This document shows, piece after piece, positions 26,608 through 38,020 of a stretch of 64,000 bases of DNA. The notes beneath the pieces are model-generated. The model saw only the letters and a list, made by a program, of their open reading frames with translations. It ran no database searches and was not told where the DNA came from. Each line of letters starts with the position of its first letter. The stretch's first letter is position 1. Made by a program: the position numbers and the translations under genes. Origin of the DNA: Mycolicibacterium sarraceniae (GTDB taxonomy: Bacteria; Actinomycetota; Actinomycetes; Mycobacteriales; Mycobacteriaceae); the NCBI RefSeq assembly GCF_010731875.1, contig NZ_AP022595.1, positions 3,100,001 to 3,164,000 of the forward strand. The letters are read 5' to 3'.

Positions 26608-28128
26608 ATGACGCAAGAACTCGAGGCGCCAGCGTCGGCCCAGCGCGACAAGCTTCTGACCACAGAGCTCGTCCCTGAGCAGGTGCTGCCCAAGGTGATG
26701 ACAACCTTCGGCCTCACGGCCACCTACGTTTTCATTATTTGCTGGATCACCGGCTCGTCGATCATGGCGGCCGGTGGATGGACCGCGATCCCGATGTGGA
26801 TTCTCGGCATCCTCACGTTCCTGATCCCGGCGGGTATGGCGGTCGCCGAACTGGGCAACCTGTGGCCCGGTGAAGGCGGTGTGTACATCTGGGCCACCCG
26901 AACCATGGGTGAGACGTGGGGATTCATCGGCGGTTACCTGTCGTGGATCCCCGTAGTGCTCAACTCCGCTTCGTCGCCGGCGATCATCCTGCAGTTCCTG
27001 CTGCTGGCCTTCCACGCTGAGCTCGGCCTGACGCTCAGCATCATTCTGCAGGTGGCGCTGCTGTGGGCCGTGGTGGGCTTGGCGCTGGCCAAACTCGCGG
27101 CCAACCAGCGCATCATGAGCGGCGTCTTCATCGTGTACGCAGTCTTGACCGCCGTCATCTTCATTTCGGGCATCATCTACGCGGTCAACAACGGCTCGGC
27201 CCAGGAGTTCACCGCGCACGCCGCACTGGTGCCCGATTTCGCCGGTGCCGGCTTCCTGTACGGCACCGTGCTGCTCTACCTGGTCGGTGTCGAGACGCCG
27301 TACAACATGGGCGCGGAGTTCCTTTCGGTGCGCAAGAGCGGTCCGAAGATGATGGTGTACGGGTCGATTGCGCTGATCCTCATCTACCTGTTGACCACGC
27401 TGGGCACCATTATGGTGCTGCCTGCCGACCAGGTGAACCCGGTAACCGGGGTCATCGGCATGCTCGGCACCGCCGCGCCCACGGGCGTGATGGAGGTGGC
27501 GGCTGTCGTGTTGGCCTGCATCGTCTTCGTGGCGTTGATGAGCTACCAGGTCACCTACTCGCGACTGGTCTTCGTCTCCGGTCTGGAGCGTCACCTGCCG
27601 CGGGTCTTCACTCACCTCAATCCGCGCACCCGCAACCCGGTGACGGCGATCCTCATCCAGGGCGTGCTGTCGTCGCTGCTCATCGTGGGGCTGTACTCCC
27701 AGAGCAGCATGGCCAACGTCACCGTGTTCCTGCAGGGCGGGTTGTCCATCGCCTGGTTGATCTCGGGGTTCTTCTTCCTGGTCCCGGTCATCATCGCCCG
27801 CAAGAAGTACGCCGACCGCTATGCGGCAGAGAAGTTCTGGCGTATCCCCGGCGGTACGGTGGGCGTCTGGATCGTCGTCGTCATCGGCTCGGTGGGCACC
27901 ATCGGTGGTATCTACTACTCGTTCGCCAAGTCGTGGATCGCCGATGTGCCCGACAGCACCTGGATGACGTGGACGGGCAGCATCGCGGCGGGCATGTTCG
28001 CCCTCGGCGTTATCGTCTACATCTTCGGTCGCCGCTCAGCGCGCAAGATGACCCAAGAGGATGCACTGGCCCACCTGGCCGTGCTGGATCTCAAGAAATC
28101 CGAAACCCCCAGCCCCGAGGCGGTTTAG
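26608..28128 (+). CDS. APC-superfamily amino acid/amine permease
   Basis: A 506-aa permease with about 12 helices. TM1 holds the unwound GSSIMAAGG-type segment, and GEGGVYIWATRTMGETWGF is the APC TM3 signature. It most resembles amino-acid/polyamine:proton symporters or exchangers. The copper amine oxidase gene starts 6 nt after its stop, so its likely role is to bring in the primary amine that the oxidase degrades. GGAAGTAACCG provides the ribosome-binding site. Confidence 0.86.
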   Translation: MTQELEAPASAQRDKLLTTELVPEQVLPKVMTTFGLTATYVFIICWITGSSIMAAGGWTAIPMWILGILTFLIPAGMAVAELGNLWPGEGGVYIWATRTMGETWGFIGGYLSWIPVVLNSASSPAIILQFLLLAFHAELGLTLSIILQVALLWAVVGLALAKLAANQRIMSGVFIVYAVLTAVIFISGIIYAVNNGSAQEFTAHAALVPDFAGAGFLYGTVLLYLVGVETPYNMGAEFLSVRKSGPKMMVYGSIALILIYLLTTLGTIMVLPADQVNPVTGVIGMLGTAAPTGVMEVAAVVLACIVFVALMSYQVTYSRLVFVSGLERHLPRVFTHLNPRTRNPVTAILIQGVLSSLLIVGLYSQSSMANVTVFLQGGLSIAWLISGFFFLVPVIIARKKYADRYAAEKFWRIPGGTVGVWIVVVIGSVGTIGGIYYSFAKSWIADVPDSTWMTWTGSIAAGMFALGVIVYIFGRRSARKMTQEDALAHLAVLDLKKSETPSPEAV

Positions 28129-28134
28129 CTCGAT

Positions 28135-30114
28135 ATGACCATGGATAGCACCGTGCTGAGCACGGCGATGACCGACGACCGTGCCTGTTATCCTCTCGAC
28201 CCGCTGACCGGGGCCGAGATCGAGGCCGCCGCGGCAGTCGTCAAGGACTCGGAATATGCCAGTCCGACAATGAAATTCGTGATGATTCAGCTCGCGGAGC
28301 CGGAGAAGAACGCCCAGTTGACGTATCAGGCGGTCTCCGACGTGCCGAGGCGGGCATTCGTCACGATGTACGACGCGGCGGCCAAGCTGGTTTACGAATC
28401 GGTCGTCGACATCGGGGCCCGGGTGGTGGAGACCTGGACCGCGATCCCGGGCCGCTTCCCGTCGTATCTGGTCGAGCATATGACCGGGGTTGAGGAAGTC
28501 GTGCGCGCCGACCCGCGTTGGCGGGAGGCGATGCGCAAGCGCGGCATCACCGATTTCGACCTGGCGATGATCGATCCGTGGCCGGCCGGTTATTACGGTG
28601 CCCAGGACCACTACCAGAACTCGCCGCTGATCTGCCGGCCGCTGACATTCATGCGGGCGGCGGCTTCCGAACACGGTTATGCGCGCCCGGTCGAAGGCGT
28701 GATTGTGACGTTCGACCTGGACACGATGACGGTGCTCGAGGTGGAGGATCACGGGGTGGTGCCGCTGCCGCCGAAGGCGGGCAACTATTCGGCGCAGTTC
28801 ATGTTCGATGAGGATAACCGGCCCGCGTTCACCCAGTTCCGTGATGACGTCAAGACCATCGACATCACCCAGCCGGAAGGGCCGAGCTTCACCGTCGACG
28901 GCTGGAAGGTGCAGTGGCAGAAGTGGTCTCTGCGGGTGGGCTTCAATCCGCGGGAGGGCGTCACCATCCATGAGGTGACCTACACCGACCGGGGCGAGAC
29001 CCGTCCGATCCTGTATCGCGGTTCGCTCTCGGAAATGGTGGTGCCCTACGGCGACACCTCACCGACCCACTGGAACAAGAACGTGTTCGACATGGGTGAA
29101 GTGGGCATGGGCTTTTCGGCCAATCCATTGACCCTGGGGTGTGACTGTCTGGGCGAGATCTTCTACTTCGACGGCACGGTCAACGACTCCGACGGCAATG
29201 CGGTGACGATTCCCAACGCCATCTGCATGCATGAGGAGGACTACGGAATCTCCTGGAAGCACACGGATTTCCGCACCGGTGAGGTGGAGGTGCGTCGCTC
29301 GCGGCGACTCGTCGTCTCGATGATCTGCACGGTCGGCAACTACGAGTACGGGTTTTTCTGGTACTTCTACAACGATGCGTCCATCGAGGTCGAGGTCAAG
29401 CTCTCCGGCGTGCTCACCACTGGCGCGATCAAAGAAGGGGAATCACCGCGCTGGGGCAAGTTGGTCGCACCCGGTATCTACGGCCCCAATCACCAGCACT
29501 TCTTCAACTTCCGCCTCGACATGAGCGTCGATGGCGCGAAAAATAGCGTCTACGAAGTGGATTCGATTCCGGAGCCAGATCCGGAGCGCAATCCGCACAA
29601 GAACGCCTGGATCACGAAGGACACTTTGGTGGCTTCGGAAGCCGAGGGTGCCAGGGATTGGAACTGGAACACCGGCCGGTACTGGAAGGTGACCAACCCG
29701 TCCAAGAAGAACGAACTCGGCAGCCCGGTGGCCTACAAGCTGGTGCCGCGCGAGATCGTTCCGGTGATGGTGCAGGAAGGCTCCTACATCTATGACCGGG
29801 CGAAATTCGTCCAGCACAATCTGTGGGTGACGAAGTACGACCCGGCCGAGAAATTCGCGGCGGGCGACTACATGTACCAGTCACCGGACGCCCAGGGCCT
29901 GCCGGAGTTCATCGCGGACGACGCTGCGCTGGACGACACCGACGTGGTGCTCTGGTACACCCTCGGCGCCCACCACATCGTGCGGCCGGAGGACTGGCCG
30001 GTGATGCCGTGCGCGTACGTGGGATTCCATCTGAAGCCGATCGGCTTCTTCGACGGCAACCCGGCGCTGGACCTGCCGCCGTCACCGCCGAAGGCGTGCC
30101 ACTCGCATCACTAG
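28135..30114 (+). CDS. Copper-containing primary amine oxidase
   Basis: Oxidises primary amines (tyramine, phenethylamine or similar) to aldehyde, ammonia and hydrogen peroxide, using copper and the self-made cofactor topaquinone. The cofactor precursor is Tyr403 in NYEYG and the catalytic base Asp319 in FDMGEVGMG. The copper ligands are His453 and His455 in NHQHFF and His632 in VGFHLKP. Length 659 aa is normal. There is no signal peptide, so it acts in the cytoplasm. The tail ends CHSHH, possibly metal-binding. Last gene of the ABC-APC-oxidase operon. Confidence 0.95.
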   Translation: MTMDSTVLSTAMTDDRACYPLDPLTGAEIEAAAAVVKDSEYASPTMKFVMIQLAEPEKNAQLTYQAVSDVPRRAFVTMYDAAAKLVYESVVDIGARVVETWTAIPGRFPSYLVEHMTGVEEVVRADPRWREAMRKRGITDFDLAMIDPWPAGYYGAQDHYQNSPLICRPLTFMRAAASEHGYARPVEGVIVTFDLDTMTVLEVEDHGVVPLPPKAGNYSAQFMFDEDNRPAFTQFRDDVKTIDITQPEGPSFTVDGWKVQWQKWSLRVGFNPREGVTIHEVTYTDRGETRPILYRGSLSEMVVPYGDTSPTHWNKNVFDMGEVGMGFSANPLTLGCDCLGEIFYFDGTVNDSDGNAVTIPNAICMHEEDYGISWKHTDFRTGEVEVRRSRRLVVSMICTVGNYEYGFFWYFYNDASIEVEVKLSGVLTTGAIKEGESPRWGKLVAPGIYGPNHQHFFNFRLDMSVDGAKNSVYEVDSIPEPDPERNPHKNAWITKDTLVASEAEGARDWNWNTGRYWKVTNPSKKNELGSPVAYKLVPREIVPVMVQEGSYIYDRAKFVQHNLWVTKYDPAEKFAAGDYMYQSPDAQGLPEFIADDAALDDTDVVLWYTLGAHHIVRPEDWPVMPCAYVGFHLKPIGFFDGNPALDLPPSPPKACHSHH

Positions 30115-30117
30115 CAG

Positions 30118-31264
<1,147 letters not shown>

Positions 31265-31283
31265 GGGTTGATGGGGGCGAAAG

Positions 31284-31289
31284 TATGCT
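31284..31289 (+). promoter_or_regulatory. Putative -10 box, leaderless promoter of the 117-aa membrane protein
   Basis: TATGCT is followed by six bases and then the ATG at 31296, with no Shine-Dalgarno sequence. The geometry is that of leaderless mycobacterial genes. No strong -35. Confidence 0.4.
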
Positions 31290-31295
31290 GGCCGC

Positions 31296-31649
31296 ATGGA
31301 ACTACTACGCAACGTAGTTATCTTGCTGCACATCGTCGGGTTCGCCGCAACCTTCGGCGCGTGGGTGGCCGAGGCGGCGGCCCGGCGATTCCGCACCACC
31401 CGGGTGATGGACTACGGATTGCTGGTTTCGTTGCTCACCGGGATCGCACTGGCGGCACCATGGCCGGCCGGAATTGTCCTGAACTATCCCAAGATTGGGG
31501 TCAAGCTGATCATTCTGATCGTGATTGGTGGCCTGCTCGGCATGGGCAATGCCCGGCAGCGGCGCACGGGGGAACCCGTCCCGCGTCCGGTGTTCGTCGC
31601 GGTGGGGGTCCTATCGCTGACGGCAGCGGCCATCGCCGTCCTTTGGTGA
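31296..31649 (+). CDS. Four-helix integral membrane protein, unknown function
   Basis: A 117-aa hydrophobic protein with about four helices: VVILLHIVGFAATFGAWVAEA, YGLLVSLLTGIALAAPWPAG, GVKLIILIVIGGLLGMG and FVAVGVLSLTAAAIAVLW. A conserved-looking His sits in the first helix (LLHIVGFAATFGAW), and basic loops face the cytoplasm. I recognise it only as an actinobacterial membrane protein. It is followed by pyrH after 125 nt. Confidence 0.7.
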   Translation: MELLRNVVILLHIVGFAATFGAWVAEAAARRFRTTRVMDYGLLVSLLTGIALAAPWPAGIVLNYPKIGVKLIILIVIGGLLGMGNARQRRTGEPVPRPVFVAVGVLSLTAAAIAVLW

Positions 31650-31774
31650 CCGTGCACCAGGCATAACCCGGAAAATCGCCAGCTTCGCCGATAAGGCAGG
31701 ATGGAAGTGCCGTCTCGAAAGCCGCCGGGATGGCACTCTCATGCCCGGAGCGGAGACTATTTCGGAGGAGTCTG

Positions 31775-32512
31775 ATGGGGGAGACGGCGACGCATTCGCA
31801 GGAACTGCGGCCGCATTTCAACAGGGTGGTCCTCAAGCTCGGCGGCGAGATGTTCGGCGGCGGGTCGGTCGGGCTGGATCCCGACGTTGTCGCCCTGGTT
31901 GCCCGTCAGATCGCCGATGTGGTGCGCAGCGGCGCCCAGGTTGCTGTCGTGATCGGCGGCGGAAATTTTTTCCGTGGTGCCCAATTGCAGCAGCGCGGGA
32001 TGGAACGTACCCGCTCGGATTACATGGGCATGCTCGGTACGGTGATGAACAGCCTTGCGCTACAAGACTTCTTGGAGAAGGAAGGCATCGTCACCCGCGT
32101 GCAGACGGCCATCACCATGGGTCAGGTCGCCGAGCCCTACATTCCGCTGCGCGCGGTGCGCCACTTGGAGAAGGGGCGCGTGGTGATTTTCGGCGCAGGC
32201 ATGGGGCTGCCGTACTTCTCCACTGACACCACCGCCGCGCAGCGGGCACTGGAGATTCGTGCCGACATCGTGCTGATGGCCAAGGCGGTCGACGGCGTCT
32301 TCACCGCCGACCCTCGCCAAGACCCGAACGCCGAGATGCTCACCGAGATCAGCCACCGCGAGGTCCTCGACCGCGGCCTTCAGGTGGCCGATGCCACCGC
32401 CTTCAGTTTGTGCATGGACAACGGTATGCCGATCCTGGTCTTCAACCTGCTGACCGATGGGAATATCGCCCGGGCGGTCGCAGGTGAGAAGATCGGAACC
32501 CTGGTCAGCTGA
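31775..32512 (+). CDS. pyrH: Uridylate kinase
   Basis: UMP kinase of the amino-acid kinase fold, 245 aa, making UDP for nucleotide and cell-wall sugar synthesis. Signatures are [46 protein letters not shown] and [18 protein letters not shown]. The start ATG 31775 has GGAGGAG upstream; upstream codons in the same frame are not family-like. First gene of pyrH-frr-cdsA. Confidence 0.96.
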   Translation: MGETATHSQELRPHFNRVVLKLGGEMFGGGSVGLDPDVVALVARQIADVVRSGAQVAVVIGGGNFFRGAQLQQRGMERTRSDYMGMLGTVMNSLALQDFLEKEGIVTRVQTAITMGQVAEPYIPLRAVRHLEKGRVVIFGAGMGLPYFSTDTTAAQRALEIRADIVLMAKAVDGVFTADPRQDPNAEMLTEISHREVLDRGLQVADATAFSLCMDNGMPILVFNLLTDGNIARAVAGEKIGTLVS

Positions 32513-32524
32513 GGAGGCGCGGAA

Positions 32525-33082
32525 GTGATTGAAGAGGCTCTCTTCGATGCCGAAGAGAAAATGGAGAAGGCCGTCGCGGTCGCCCGCGACGACTTGTCGT
32601 CCATCCGGACCGGACGGGCCAACCCCGGCATGTTCGCGCGCGTCGTCGTTGACTACTACGGATCACCGACTCCGATCACGCAGCTGTCGAGCGTGAACGT
32701 GCCCGAGGCGCGGATGGTCGTCATCAAGCCGTACGAGGCGTCGCAGCTGCGCGCGATCGAGGACGCCATCCGCAACTCCGACCTGGGCGTCAACCCCACC
32801 AACGACGGCAACATCATCCGGGTGTCGATCCCGCAGCTCACCGAGGAACGTCGCCGGGATCTGGTCAAGCAGGCCAAGTCCAAGGGTGAGGATGCCAAGG
32901 TCTCGGTGCGCAACATCCGCCGTCGTGCGATGGAGGAACTGCACCGCATCCGCAAGGACGGCGAGGCCGGCGAGGACGAGGTCGGTCGCGCGGAGAAGGA
33001 TCTGGACAAGGCCACCGGGACCTACGTCGGTCAGATCGACGAATTGGTCAAGCACAAAGAAGGCGAGTTGCTGGAGGTCTGA
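32525..33082 (+). CDS. frr: Ribosome recycling factor
   Basis: A 185-aa tRNA-shaped protein that splits post-termination ribosomes with EF-G. Typical segments are [37 protein letters not shown] (read in parts), [15 protein letters not shown] [19 protein letters not shown] and the C-terminal helix region [15 protein letters not shown]. Start GTG 32525 preceded by GAGGAGGCG. Overlaps cdsA (TGATG). Confidence 0.97.
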   Translation: MIEEALFDAEEKMEKAVAVARDDLSSIRTGRANPGMFARVVVDYYGSPTPITQLSSVNVPEARMVVIKPYEASQLRAIEDAIRNSDLGVNPTNDGNIIRVSIPQLTEERRRDLVKQAKSKGEDAKVSVRNIRRRAMEELHRIRKDGEAGEDEVGRAEKDLDKATGTYVGQIDELVKHKEGELLEV

Positions 33083-33972
33083 TGGCCGCTCAGCAACCAG
33101 TGCCTGTGGCAGATACCGAATCCGGCGCACCCGGTCCCGCGGCGGAGAAGAAGACCTCTCGCGCCGGCCGTGATCTGCCCGCCGCGATCGCCGTCGGCGC
33201 CGCGCTCGGCGCGATGGCGATCGGCAGCCTGCTGTTCGCGCCCAAATGGTGGTTTCCGCTGCTGGCCATCGCGATCGCGATCGCCACCCACGAGGTGGTC
33301 CGCCGGTTGCGTGAGCACGGCTACGTGCTGCCCGTTGTGCCGCTGTTGCTCGGCGGCCAGGCGATGATCTGGCTGGCCTGGCCCTGGGGCGTCCCCGGGA
33401 CGCTGGGCGCCTACGGCGGCACGATCGTGGTCGCGATGGTGTGGCGCCTACTCGGCCAAGGGCTGCGCGAGCAGCCGGTCAATTATCTGCGTGATATCGC
33501 CGCCACCGTTCTGCTGGCCACCTGGGTGCCGTTGTTCGCGAGTTTCACCGCGCTGCTGATCTTCCAGGACAACGGCGGTGCCCGGGTGTTCATCGTGATC
33601 GCCACCGTCGTGTTCGCCGATATCGGCGGCTATACCGCGGGTGTGCTGTTCGGCAAGCACCTGCTGGCCCCGGCAATCAGCCCCAAGAAGTCCTGGGAGG
33701 GCCTGGGCGGCTCCCTGCTGTTCGGTATCGGCGCCGCCGTGCTGTCGGTGACGTTCCTGCTGCACAAGCCCGCCTGGGTCGGTCTGCCGCTCGGATTGAT
33801 GCTGGTGATCACCGGTGTGCTCGGCGATCTGGTCGAGTCCCAGGTCAAGCGCGACCTGGGCATCAAGGACATGGGAACGCTGCTGCCGGGCCACGGCGGG
33901 ATCATGGACCGCATCGATGCGATGCTGCCGTCGGCGGTCGCCGGCTGGATCGTCCTGACGCTGCTGGCCTGA
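33082..33972 (+). CDS. cdsA: Phosphatidate cytidylyltransferase
   Basis: Integral membrane enzyme that makes CDP-diacylglycerol from phosphatidate and CTP, the precursor of phosphatidylinositol mannosides, cardiolipin and PE. It is 296 aa with ~8 helices. The CDS signature lies near the C-terminus: [28 protein letters not shown], read as [11 protein letters not shown] and [12 protein letters not shown]. Its ATG overlaps the frr stop. The first ~35 residues are polar and cytoplasmic. Confidence 0.94.
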   Translation: MAAQQPVPVADTESGAPGPAAEKKTSRAGRDLPAAIAVGAALGAMAIGSLLFAPKWWFPLLAIAIAIATHEVVRRLREHGYVLPVVPLLLGGQAMIWLAWPWGVPGTLGAYGGTIVVAMVWRLLGQGLREQPVNYLRDIAATVLLATWVPLFASFTALLIFQDNGGARVFIVIATVVFADIGGYTAGVLFGKHLLAPAISPKKSWEGLGGSLLFGIGAAVLSVTFLLHKPAWVGLPLGLMLVITGVLGDLVESQVKRDLGIKDMGTLLPGHGGIMDRIDAMLPSAVAGWIVLTLLA

Positions 33973-33991
33973 GCCGATTTGCCCGTCCAGG

Positions 33992-33997
33992 GATACT
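33992..33997 (+). promoter_or_regulatory. Putative -10 box, leaderless promoter of rlmN
   Basis: GATACT is followed by seven bases and the ATG at 34005. CTGAGC 17 nt upstream (33969-33974) is a possible weak -35. No ribosome-binding site precedes the ATG. Confidence 0.4.
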
Positions 33998-34004
33998 GGA
34001 CGCA

Positions 34005-35096
34005 ATGAAACAAGAGCTCGTCTTCGAGGCGCCGCGGCGCGCGCTACCGCCGCGTCATCTCGCCGACCTGGACGCCGACGGCCGGGCGGCCGCGGTAGCC
34101 GAGCTCGGGCTGCCCGCGTTCCGGGGTAAGCAGCTGGCCCAGCAGTACTACGGGCGGCTGCTCGCCGACCCGCAGCAGATGACCGATCTGCCCGCCGCGG
34201 TCCGCGACACCGTCGCTGAGGCACTGTTCCCGAAGCTGCTGTCGGTGGCCAAAGAGATCGAATGCGACGCCGGGGAGACCCGAAAGACGTTGTGGCGCGC
34301 CCACGACGGCACCACGTTCGAGTCGGTGCTGATGCGCTACCCGAACCGCAACACCGTGTGCATCTCATCGCAGGCCGGCTGCGGGATGGCCTGCCCGTTC
34401 TGTGCGACCGGTCAGGGCGGGCTGACCCGCAACCTGAGCACCGCCGAGATCCTCGAGCAGGTGCGCGCGGCGGCGGTGACATCGCGCGACGAGTTCGACG
34501 AGCGACTGTCCAATGTGGTGTTCATGGGGATGGGCGAGCCGCTGGCCAACTATGCCCGGGCGTTGGCCACGGTGCGGCGCATCACCGCCCCGGCGCCGGA
34601 GGGGTTCGGGATCTCGGCGCGGTCGGTGACGGTGTCGACCGTCGGGCTGGCCCCGGCGATCCGCAAGCTGGCCGACGAGCATCTGGGGGTGACGCTCGCG
34701 GTGTCGCTACACACCCCCGATGACGAGCTGCGCGACACCCTGGTGCCGGTGAACAACCGCTGGAAGGTCAGCGAGGTGCTTGGTGCGGCCCGGTACTACG
34801 CCGATGCGACCGGCCGGCGGGTGTCGATCGAGTATGCGCTGATCCGCGACGTCAACGACCAGCCGTGGCGGGCCGACCTGTTGGGCAAGAAGCTGCACAA
34901 GGCGCTGGGACCGCTGGTGCACGTCAATCTGATTCCGCTCAACCCGACACCGGGCAGCCAGTGGGATGCCAGCCCGAAGCCGGCCGAACGCGAGTTCGTC
35001 CGCCGGGTGAAGGCCGCCGGCGTGTCGTGCACCGTGCGCGATACCCGGGGGCGTGAGATCGCGGCGGCCTGCGGTCAGCTCGCCGCGGAGAACTAG
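34005..35096 (+). CDS. rlmN: Dual-specificity rRNA/tRNA methyltransferase RlmN
   Basis: Radical SAM enzyme that methylates C2 of A2503 in 23S rRNA and A37 in tRNA. The 4Fe-4S cysteines are Cys126, Cys130 and Cys133 in [28 protein letters not shown] is the family GEP motif, and [19 protein letters not shown] holds the mechanistic C-terminal cysteines. At 363 aa it is full length. Confidence 0.96.
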   Translation: MKQELVFEAPRRALPPRHLADLDADGRAAAVAELGLPAFRGKQLAQQYYGRLLADPQQMTDLPAAVRDTVAEALFPKLLSVAKEIECDAGETRKTLWRAHDGTTFESVLMRYPNRNTVCISSQAGCGMACPFCATGQGGLTRNLSTAEILEQVRAAAVTSRDEFDERLSNVVFMGMGEPLANYARALATVRRITAPAPEGFGISARSVTVSTVGLAPAIRKLADEHLGVTLAVSLHTPDDELRDTLVPVNNRWKVSEVLGAARYYADATGRRVSIEYALIRDVNDQPWRADLLGKKLHKALGPLVHVNLIPLNPTPGSQWDASPKPAEREFVRRVKAAGVSCTVRDTRGREIAAACGQLAAEN

Positions 35097-35099
35097 GCC

Positions 35100-35354
35100 C
35101 TAGCGGATCCAGCCGCGGCGACGTCCCCACCAGTCGCGGACGGTGGCGGCGAAGACCAGCACCGCGAACACCACCAGCACGTAGTCCTCGATATGGCCGA
35201 CGTGGTTGCCGCGCAGCATGGCCAGCAGGAACAGGGTGACGAAGATGCCGACACCGTGCCAGGTGCGCGGGGTGATCTTGCTCCAGCCCCACGCGGCCGA
35301 GGGAACGTCGGCGGGGTCAACCTCTGTGTAGCGCTCCACCTCGGTGCTCACCAT
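35100..35354 (-). CDS. DUF2631 small membrane protein
   Basis: An 84-aa protein with two closely spaced helices (WHGVGIFVTLFLLAMLRG and DYVLVVFAVLVFAATVRDW) and a basic C-terminus WGRRRGWIR. It matches the actinobacterial DUF2631 family (Rv2876 neighbourhood). PSAAWGWSKITPRTWH before the first helix is conserved in the family. Function unknown. Convergent with rlmN, 3 nt between stops. Confidence 0.8.
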   Translation of the reverse strand: MVSTEVERYTEVDPADVPSAAWGWSKITPRTWHGVGIFVTLFLLAMLRGNHVGHIEDYVLVVFAVLVFAATVRDWWGRRRGWIR

Positions 35355-35418
35355 TGCGGCTCCTGTCGGACTCAGATAGGCGATCGCCGTAATTCTGGCA
35401 CACCCACCCGGCGTGGGC

Positions 35419-36777
35419 TCAGCCGATCTGGCCGTAGCGTCGCAACGCCTCGGCGCGCTCGGCCGCGTGCTCGACGATCGGCTCCGGATAACCGGCGGGC
35501 CGGCCGCCCTTGAGGGTGTGGACGTCGGCGCCGGCCAGTTCGGGGCCGGCCAGCTCAGGCACCCAGCGCCGCACGTAATCGCCGGCGGGATCGAACTTCT
35601 GGCCCTGTGCGGTCGGATTGAACACCCGGAAGTACGGCGCCGCGTCCGTCCCCGAACCGGCGCACCACTGCCAGCCGTGTTGATTGCTGGCCATATCGCC
35701 GTCCACCAGCTGTTCCAGAAACCACCGGGCGCCCCACTGCCACGGCAGGTGCAGGTCTTTGACCAGGAACGACGCCACGATCATCCGCACCCGGTTGTGC
35801 ATGAATCCCGAATCGCGCAGCTGGCGCATCCCGGCGTCGACGATCGGGTAGCCGGTGCGGCCCTGCTTCCAAGCCTCGAACAGGTCGCCGGCCGGTGGCC
35901 CCTCGTCGACCTCGATGGCGTCGAACTTGCGGTTCCAGTTCCCCCACGCGCTGTCCGGCCACTCGTGCAGCACCGCGGCGTAGAAGTCGCGAAACGCCAG
36001 CTCCCGCAGGTAAGCCCCGGGGCCGGTAGCTCGCACGTTCAGATCGGCGGCCATCGTCCGAGGGTGGATTGTGCCGAACTTCAGGTGTGCCGACATCCGG
36101 CTGATGCCCGGCTTGTCCGGGCGATTGCGGTCTTCGGCGTAGTCGGCCATGCCTGAATCGAGAAACTCCGCCCACCGATCCAGGGCGGCAGACTCGCCGG
36201 CTGCGAGGTCCAGGTCGGTGCCGGGATCGGGGGCGCCCACCAAGAATTTCGATGCCAGGCCCGCCGGGTCGACCCAGCTCACCGAAGCTTCCGCCGACGG
36301 CGCGGGGGAGCGCCAGCCGACTTCCCGCCAGCGCGCCACATACGGCGTGAACACTTTGTAGGGAGTTCCGTCGTCCTTGGTGACCCGACCCGGGGAGACC
36401 AGATACGGGGAACCAGTGGCCCGCAGCTGCGCGCCCATCTCGGCCAGCGCGGCGGCCACCGCCTCGTCGCGGCGCACCCCGAACGGACTGAAGTCGGCAG
36501 AGATGTGGACGTCGCTGGCACCGATTTCCTTGCACAGTAACGGGATTCGCTTCTCGGGCCGACCGCGGGTGATCAGCAGCCGCCCGCCCATGGCGTCGGA
36601 GAGCTCACGTAGCGAATCACCGAGGAACTGCAGCCGGCGCGGGCCCGACGATTGCTCCAGCCGCGGATCCAGCACAAAGCACCCGAGCACATCGGCCCCG
36701 TCGGCGGCCGCCTCCAGCAGCGGCGGCAGGTCGCGCAGGCGCAGATCGCGGCGGAACCACAACAGAGTCGGCGGCAT
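35419..36777 (-). CDS. phr: Deoxyribodipyrimidine photolyase
   Basis: Repairs cyclobutane pyrimidine dimers with blue light, using FADH and an antenna. The 452-aa protein starts MPPTLLWFRRDLRLRDLPPL. The FAD-binding domain shows FGTIHPRTMAAD, ELAFRDFYAAVLHEWP and GRTGYPIVDAGMRQLRDSGFMHNR (read in parts), ending DGDMASNQHGWQWCAGSGTDAAPYFRVFNP (read in parts). Class I CPD photolyase family. The start is ATG 36777 with GGAG upstream; the frame remains open for another 100 codons but those do not resemble coding sequence. Divergent from dxr. Confidence 0.93.
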   Translation of the reverse strand: MPPTLLWFRRDLRLRDLPPLLEAAADGADVLGCFVLDPRLEQSSGPRRLQFLGDSLRELSDAMGGRLLITRGRPEKRIPLLCKEIGASDVHISADFSPFGVRRDEAVAAALAEMGAQLRATGSPYLVSPGRVTKDDGTPYKVFTPYVARWREVGWRSPAPSAEASVSWVDPAGLASKFLVGAPDPGTDLDLAAGESAALDRWAEFLDSGMADYAEDRNRPDKPGISRMSAHLKFGTIHPRTMAADLNVRATGPGAYLRELAFRDFYAAVLHEWPDSAWGNWNRKFDAIEVDEGPPAGDLFEAWKQGRTGYPIVDAGMRQLRDSGFMHNRVRMIVASFLVKDLHLPWQWGARWFLEQLVDGDMASNQHGWQWCAGSGTDAAPYFRVFNPTAQGQKFDPAGDYVRRWVPELAGPELAGADVHTLKGGRPAGYPEPIVEHAAERAEALRRYGQIG

Positions 36778-36841
36778 GTCTCCATGCTGCCCTGTCGGGT
36801 GCAAACGACAAACTCGCGTCAGAGCACCCCTGCGGAGGCGG

Positions 36842-36847
36842 CACAAT
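36842..36847 (+). promoter_or_regulatory. Putative -10 box of dxr, leaderless
   Basis: CACAAT within GGCACAATTG, the same context as the rplS and rpsP -10 boxes, lies exactly six bases before the GTG of dxr at 36854. Initiation at the usual +1 would place the start codon at the transcript end. The -35 region is weak. Confidence 0.5.
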
Positions 36848-36853
36848 TGATGG

Positions 36854-38020
36854 GTGAGCTCCGACAAGCGACTGAAGGTCCTGATCCTGGGCAGCACCGG
36901 TTCCATCGGAACCCAGGCGCTGGAGGTCATTGCCGAGAACCCGGATCGCTTCGAAGTCGTCGGGCTGGCCGCCGGTGGCGGAAACCCCGATCTGCTGGCG
37001 CGCCAGCGTGCCGAAACCGGCGTGGCGAACATCGCCGTCGCCGACGCGGCCGCTGCCGACAAGGTTGGTGAGGTCACCTACCGCGGTCCCGATGCCGCCA
37101 CTCGGCTGGTCGAGAACACGCAGGCCGATGTCGTGCTCAATGCTCTGGTCGGAGCGCTGGGACTACAACCGACGCTGGCCGCGCTGGCCAGCGGTGCCCG
37201 CCTGGCGCTTGCGAATAAGGAATCGCTGGTCGCGGGTGGTCCGCTAGTGCTCAAGGCCGCGCAACCCGGCCAGATCGTGCCCGTCGATTCCGAGCACTCT
37301 GCGATGGCCCAATGTCTGCGCAGCGGCACGGCAGACGAGGTCGCAAAAATCGCGCTCACCGCGTCCGGCGGTCCGTTCCTCGGCTGGTCGGCCGCCGACC
37401 TCGACACCGTCACCCCTGATCAGGCGGGAAAGCATCCCACTTGGGACATGGGCCCGATGAACACGCTGAACTCGGCTTCACTGGTCAACAAGGGCCTCGA
37501 GCTGATCGAGACGCATCTGCTGTTCGGCGTCCCCTATGACCGCATCGAGGTTGTGGTGCATCCGCAGTCGATCGTGCATTCGATGGTGACCTTCACCGAC
37601 GGTTCGACAATCGCCCAGGCCAGCCCGCCGGATATGAAGTTGCCGATCGCGCTGGCACTGGGCTGGCCGGACCGGGTGCCGGCCGCGGCCTCGGCCTGCG
37701 ATTTCAGTAAGGCCGCTACCTGGGAGTTCCTGCCGCTGGACGACGAGGTGTTCCCCGCCGTCAACCTGGCTCGGGACGCCGGGCAGGCCGGCGGTTGCCT
37801 GACCGCGGTCTACAACGCCGCCAACGAAGAGGCCGCCGCGGCCTTCCTCGACGGGAAGATCCGGTTCCCGGCGATCGTGCGAACAATTGCCGACGTCCTG
37901 CACGCCGCCGACCAGTGGGTCGCCGAACCGGCTACCGTGGAAGACGTACTTGACGCGCAGCGATGGGCGCGGGAACGCGCCCAAGAGGCCGTCACACAGG
38001 AGGTCGCTTCAATCCGATGA
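36854..38020 (+). CDS. dxr: 1-deoxy-D-xylulose 5-phosphate reductoisomerase
   Basis: Second step of the MEP isoprenoid pathway, NADPH-dependent; target of fosmidomycin. The 388-aa product begins with the NADPH-binding [15 protein letters not shown]. Family segments are [14 protein letters not shown], the metal and substrate region PVDSEHSAM, and the flexible loop [36 protein letters not shown] (read in parts) follows. It overlaps rip1 by 4 nt and is two genes from ispG, so two MEP steps share this operon. Confidence 0.97.
   Translation: MSSDKRLKVLILGSTGSIGTQALEVIAENPDRFEVVGLAAGGGNPDLLARQRAETGVANIAVADAAAADKVGEVTYRGPDAATRLVENTQADVVLNALVGALGLQPTLAALASGARLALANKESLVAGGPLVLKAAQPGQIVPVDSEHSAMAQCLRSGTADEVAKIALTASGGPFLGWSAADLDTVTPDQAGKHPTWDMGPMNTLNSASLVNKGLELIETHLLFGVPYDRIEVVVHPQSIVHSMVTFTDGSTIAQASPPDMKLPIALALGWPDRVPAAASACDFSKAATWEFLPLDDEVFPAVNLARDAGQAGGCLTAVYNAANEEAAAAFLDGKIRFPAIVRTIADVLHAADQWVAEPATVEDVLDAQRWARERAQEAVTQEVASIR

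Noticed and set aside
25912..27615. A 567-codon minus-strand open frame across the ABC ATPase and APC genes.
   Set aside because: Same antisense artefact; no recognisable motif, no plausible start signal, and the opposite genes are well supported.
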